Part shown: positions 13,477 to 17,004 of the stretch, piece by piece
Layout: each line of letters starts with the position of its first letter
How positions within the stretch are numbered: position 1 is the stretch's first letter
The notes under the pieces: generated by a model
What the model saw: only the letters and a program-made list of their open reading frames with translations
Told to the model about the DNA's origin: nothing
The model's database searches: none
Program-made: the position numbers and the translations under genes
Source of the DNA: Gyrodactylus bullatarudis
Lineage: Eukaryota; Platyhelminthes; Monogenea; Gyrodactylidea; Gyrodactylidae
Assembly: GCA_012064415.1 (NCBI GenBank)
Contig: SSNU01003011.1
Coordinates: 1 to 17,004 of the forward strand
Direction of reading: 5' to 3'
DNA length: 17,004 nt

Positions 13477-13815
13477 AAAATTAAACTTGATCAAGATTTT
13501 TTGCAATCTAGATCATGCGGCCCACTTTCACGATTTGGTGAAAAAAAATTTTTTTATAAATTCTCGTCATTTTTCAGGGATCTTGAATTATCAAAATTTC
13601 ATAGATTTTCAACTAGGGAAAATGATCAAAAATTCAATTTTCACAAGATGATGGGGTGATTCTCAACATCTTATTCAGCATATTTAATTTTCTGGTCTAA
13701 TCGTGATCCCTTTCTCACTTTGAAGTGAGCAAAAATGGGCGCTACTTTGAGATTTGAAATATGCCATAATTTCCTTTATTTTTTTCATTTCGTGAAAAAG
13801 GGTCTCATCTATACC
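13477..13815. repeat. Foldback repeat family, copy C (inverted, degraded)
   Basis: This copy matches the reverse complement of copy A across the middle. GGGATCTTGAATTATCAAAATTTCAT and GATGGGGTGATTCTCAACATCTTATTCAGC align with the complement of 11580-11690. The arms are decayed: GCGGCCCACTTTCACGATTTGGTG (13518-13541) and GGCGCTACTTTGAGATTTGAAAT (13738-13760). The conserved middle shows the whole unit, not just the arms, is a repeated family. Confidence 0.65.
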
Positions 13816-15036
13816 TTTTACAGTCGAAAATAAAACGTTACTAAATAAAAAATAAGATACACTTAGATTCAAAATGAGAATATATGCTTGTGTACAAAAG
13901 GCATAATGTAATTACCTAGAGTTTTATGTTTAATGGTATATACAGATGTATTATTAATGGTATATGAAATACTTTTAACGCATGTTATGGTAAAGAAAAA
14001 TCCAAATCAAAAAATACATTTTGAACTTCAAAATGAGAAAAAAAATTTCAATTAAAACTGCTCTATTCATCAAAACTGGGACATATTTCACATTTTAGGA
14101 TGTCACCTCCTGTTCTTGAGAATTCAAGAATTTCTTCTTTTCTCCAAGGAAAGGAATATTCTGAAACGTCTGGTGTTTTTTTTCAAAATAAAGTTCATTA
14201 CAACTAAAGGTAACATGATAGCCTCTCGTGATCAGATAAAATCAATGATCTCCAATGATTTACAAATGAGCAATGTAAATATAGTAAATTGAAATTCTCT
14301 CTGTTCGATCAAGAATTTAGCGCCTTCTTCCGTTTGTCTAATTTTAATAACATTTAAACCAAAATTTGACATTTTCGAGTAAAAGAATGAGTAAGAAAAA
14401 CTTTGTTGGTTTGCAAAATATCAGTTCCGATCAATAAGGGATCCATTTGGTATTCTAATCTTGAGTTGAATACAATAAACAACTTGAGAATGTATTTTAA
14501 AATATCTCTGTAAGTTGATCCTATGATCCGATCAAAGAATTCTCAATTATTACACAATCTATTCGATATATTTTAATTTGAATCTCAAAATGCCAAAAAT
14601 TATCATGTCTAAACTTTGATTATTTAATCAAGGCTACAGTGAAATTTAGTTTCAATGGAATCTTGTCTGGAATGGTTTTATATTAATTTTGAGTCTATTT
14701 TCCCTATCGTCTTGATGAAAAATACATCTTGGAACTATCTTAAATTGATATAACTATGTCTAAATTTCTAAAGCTAGAGTTGCAAGTGAGAAAAAGTGTG
14801 CTTTGAAAAATTCTGAAGTTGGATTAGACAAATGAAAATTTGTGAAAAAAAATCCTTTCTCGTATGGCTTCACGAATACGATTCTTGAAAGTTCATTTTA
14901 CAATTTTTTTCTTATATTGTTCATTACCATAGACCATGAGGTTATTTCCCTAATAGAGTAAAACAGTCAATTTAAAACCCAAAATCTACTAATTAAATTC
15001 ACCTGGAAACTCGAATTTACTAAATTTTAAACTATA
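13816..15036. other. 1.2-kb interval without a supported gene
   Basis: A plus-strand frame beginning ATG at 14100, with 'MSPPVLENSRISSFLQGKEY' after a CATTTTAG acceptor-like site, is the best coding hint but ends in 35 codons. Another 43-codon open stretch (about 14390-14513) stops at a GTAAGT. Neither can be joined in phase to other exons. No transposon ends were seen. Confidence 0.4.
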
Positions 15037-15318
15037 TTTCGTTCTAAGTGCTTAGGTAATATATTCCACAGGAACGTCTTATTTGGTAATGGATTAGCCC
15101 ATGCCGCTGAATGTTACAGCTTACTAACGTGACTGGTACGAAAGAAACTCACAAAGGATTTAGAAATAATCTAAGTATACATATTTATATTATTTGTGCT
15201 TTGTGAGTTTCTTTCGTACGTTTCCATTAGTAAGCTGTAACATTCAGCGGCATATGCTAATCCATTACCAAATAAGACGTTCCTGTAGGAAAATATTACC
15301 TAAGCACCTAGAACAAAA
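15037..15318. mobile_element. 282-bp foldback miniature element with TA flanks
   Basis: The left half (15037-15160) and the right half (15196-15318) are near-perfect inverted copies. The shared core includes ACGTTCCTGTGGAA/TTCCACAGGAACGT-like ends, ATGTTACAGCTTACTAA and TACGAAAGAAACTCACAAAG, around a loop of about 35 bases. The outer ends, TTTCGTTCTAAGTGCTTAGG and its near-complement CCTAAGCACCTAGAACAAAA, are each flanked by TA (15035-15036, 15319-15320). That fits a Tc1/mariner-type or other TA-targeting miniature element with very long terminal repeats. It has no coding capacity. Confidence 0.8.
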
Positions 15319-15320
15319 TA

Positions 15321-15828
15321 TTTCTAGTCAATCTTTGTAAGTATAGGTGCTGCATTATTTCACAATTTTCAATAGCTCCAAAACCTTTAATAATGGATTT
15401 TCAGTTAGATTAATCTTAAATTTGATTCCTTAGTTTTATATTATTGCTTTCAAAATTCCGTAAAAAATTCAAGTTTAGAGTATGCGAAATTTAGCTCAAC
15501 ACGTTGGAAACCTGAAGGGGAAGAAGATGCTTCAACAAAAGCTAAACTAAGATGAGATGTCAATCTTTTTCAATGATTTAAAATTCAAATCGTTTGAAGT
15601 TAAAGCATTTTTTCAAAATAATCAAATCAGAATTTATATCTATCTCGAATTTGATAGATGTAAAAATGGAGAATAAATTTAATACTTTTAATTATTAAAA
15701 CTAAGAAAAAATCCTATTAAAAATTGAAATTATTATATCAAAGCAAACTCGAAAACATGTATACAACTCTGCATACGATTAATTAATTAATAATAACCCT
15801 CAAACACTATTTACTAAATAGTATTTAG
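15321..15828. other. AT-rich interval upstream of the pogo fragment
   Basis: No exon, terminal repeat or RNA gene was recognised. It includes the simple run ATTAATTAATTAATAATAA at about 15779-15797. The missing N-terminal and catalytic core of the pogo transposase was searched for here and not found. Confidence 0.5.
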
Positions 15829-16176
15829 TTGAAATTTCTCCCACCCAACTGTACATCGGTTTGTCAGCCAATAGATGCCGGAATCATACGCTCATTCAAA
15901 TGTGGTTATCGACGCCTTTTTGAGGAAGTTAGAGTCAGCAGAAATATACCACTTACTGGGGTTAAGAAAAATCTGAATTTGAAAGAATGCCTCTACATAG
16001 CTAAAGAGGCATGGGACAATGTAGAGGCAAAAACAATCGTGAATTGTTTCAAAAATGTCAAGTTTATTAATAAGGTCGAAGAAGAGAATAAAATAAATGT
16101 TGAAAAAGAGTTCGAATTAATACACAACTTTCTAAAAATTCAACAGGAAAAATGGACTTCTAGAGCAACTTACTGA
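15829..16176 (+). pseudogene. Pogo/Tigger (DDE_1) transposase, C-terminal fragment
   Basis: The frame opens after a TAG at 15826-15828 with 'LKFLPPNCTSVCQPIDAGII' and 'RSFKCGYRRLF'. This is the block LPPNTTSLxQPxDxGxI-x-x-x-K-x-x-Y-R around the third catalytic Asp of pogo/Tigger/jerky-type transposases. It continues with 'KECLYIAKEAWDNVEAKTIV' 'NCFKNVKF', corresponding to the helical AW-x-x-V-x-x-x-T-I-x-N-C-W segment. There is no ATG at the left (the frame starts at TTG), and the DNA-binding domain and first two Asp residues are missing, so it is a 5'-truncated relic or the last exon of a domesticated gene. No frameshift is visible in 115 residues. Terminal repeats were not found. Confidence 0.82.
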
Positions 16177-16811
16177 AACTTACACCTGGAAAAAAATTCA
16201 AAAGAAAAAGAAAAATGATATTTTTATGTTTAATGAATAAATCATTGACTATTATTTATTTTCAACCCTGTTTTTGATCCATACTCTGAGATCTGATCTT
16301 GATCGAAAATAAATTTTTTCTCTTCCCAAATTGCTCTTCATCTTACGCTTTTTTTCAAAATATAATTTTATGGTTTTTTTGGTTCGCACTAAAAAAATAG
16401 CTAGGAAAACCATTTTTTAGCGAGAGCCTCAAATCTAACGCGAAGACTATTTCCAGAACGACTTTAGTTAATTCCGATGAAAATTTATAACTAATCAGAG
16501 GTAAAAACTTATTTTCAGATCAAGACTTGTGTAGACATGACTCTTAGCTCTTTGACCTTGGGATTGAGTGATAAATTTTCGAAATCAAAATTTATTTAAA
16601 GAAAAAAAGAAATCTAAACAGTCAAAATTCCACCCTTTCGTCACGTTCTAACAAAAATTTTTCCAATGATTTTAAAACATTTTTTCATAATTCGTTTTCG
16701 TTAGTATAGTTATATCACAAACTAAGTTTGCCGAATTTTTTTAGCCAAGAATAAGAATGCCATTGGTATTTGAGGTTTATCATGATCCTTTTTGATCGAG
16801 ATTATTAATCT
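16177..16811. other. AT-rich interval, nothing recognised
   Basis: It holds possible polyadenylation hexamers (AATAAA at about 16236-16241) for the pogo fragment. No terminal repeat, exon or RNA gene could be supported. Copies of GATCxxGATC-like words occur near 16277-16310. Confidence 0.5.
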
Positions 16812-17004
16812 TATCAGTTTTCACTGATAACTTATCAGAGATGATAAGATTTATGTCCCTGTTAGCTGAACAAGGTGTATATGTTACCGTTAATCTTGTT
16901 ACTCTTGATAGTCTTAAGACTATCAGGTAATCTTAAGACTAACGGAATATTTTGATAAACTTGTTACCAGGTTTCAAGATTAACAAGATATTCAGCTATA
17001 AAAT
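16812..17004. repeat. Cluster of nested palindromes, cut by the window end
   Basis: The segment contains the perfect 18-bp palindrome GATAGTCTTAAGACTATC (16907-16924). CTTATCAG and CTGATAA words pair with GATGATAAG across 16812-16850. AGCTGAA (about 16864) is inverted as TTCAGCT (about 16991), and TTAATCTTG is inverted as CAAGATTAA. The arrangement suggests a foldback element or satellite-like array continuing beyond the window. No coding frame is present. Confidence 0.55.

Noticed and set aside
13167..13872. Minus-strand ORFs at 13167-13358 and 13684-13872
   Set aside because: The second lies partly in foldback copy C. The first lacks splice sites that could join it to anything.

Overview
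This window looks like an AT-rich invertebrate (metazoan) nuclear genome. Long open reading frames are scarce. Coding sequence sits in small exons with GT-AG introns, and most of the rest is decayed transposon sequence. The SH2 domain in a spliced gene argues for an animal or close relative. I cannot name the species. A small arthropod or another compact, AT-rich invertebrate would fit, but that is a guess.

Layout. 1-336: the cysteine-rich C-terminal end of a piggyBac-type transposase, cut by the window edge. 440-2720: two 5'-truncated copies of one CR1/Jockey-like LINE, lying head to tail, with four similar 'TAACAAAA' tails in about 1.2 kb. 2955-9085, minus strand: the 3' part of a host gene, the best-supported coding feature. 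Seven exons, one only 14 nt long, join with matching phase at every junction into an open frame of 307 residues. The frame starts inside an SH2 domain at its FLVR-type motif and ends in a low-complexity, probably disordered tail. A Penelope-like retroelement fragment with a GIY-YIG endonuclease end (6755-7476) sits in its 3.1-kb intron. A non-autonomous hAT element with a perfect 8-bp target duplication (9159-9684) lies just upstream of its first visible exon.

9693-11300 is mixed. It holds two minus-strand exons ending a second, unrecognised protein (10462-10726) and weaker plus-strand exon candidates. 11341-13815 is occupied by an unnamed foldback repeat family in at least three copies. One copy is interrupted by an 82-bp piggyBac-type miniature element with TTAA duplications. 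15037-15318 is a near-perfect 282-bp foldback element flanked by TA. 15829-16176 is the end of a pogo/Tigger (DDE_1) transposase. 16812-17004 is a cluster of nested palindromes cut by the window end.

No rRNA, tRNA, CRISPR array or bacterial-type operon was seen. The SH2 protein is the only clearly cellular gene. The mobile sequences represent at least six families (piggyBac, LINE, Penelope, hAT, pogo, and a TA-flanked foldback), and none is intact within the window.
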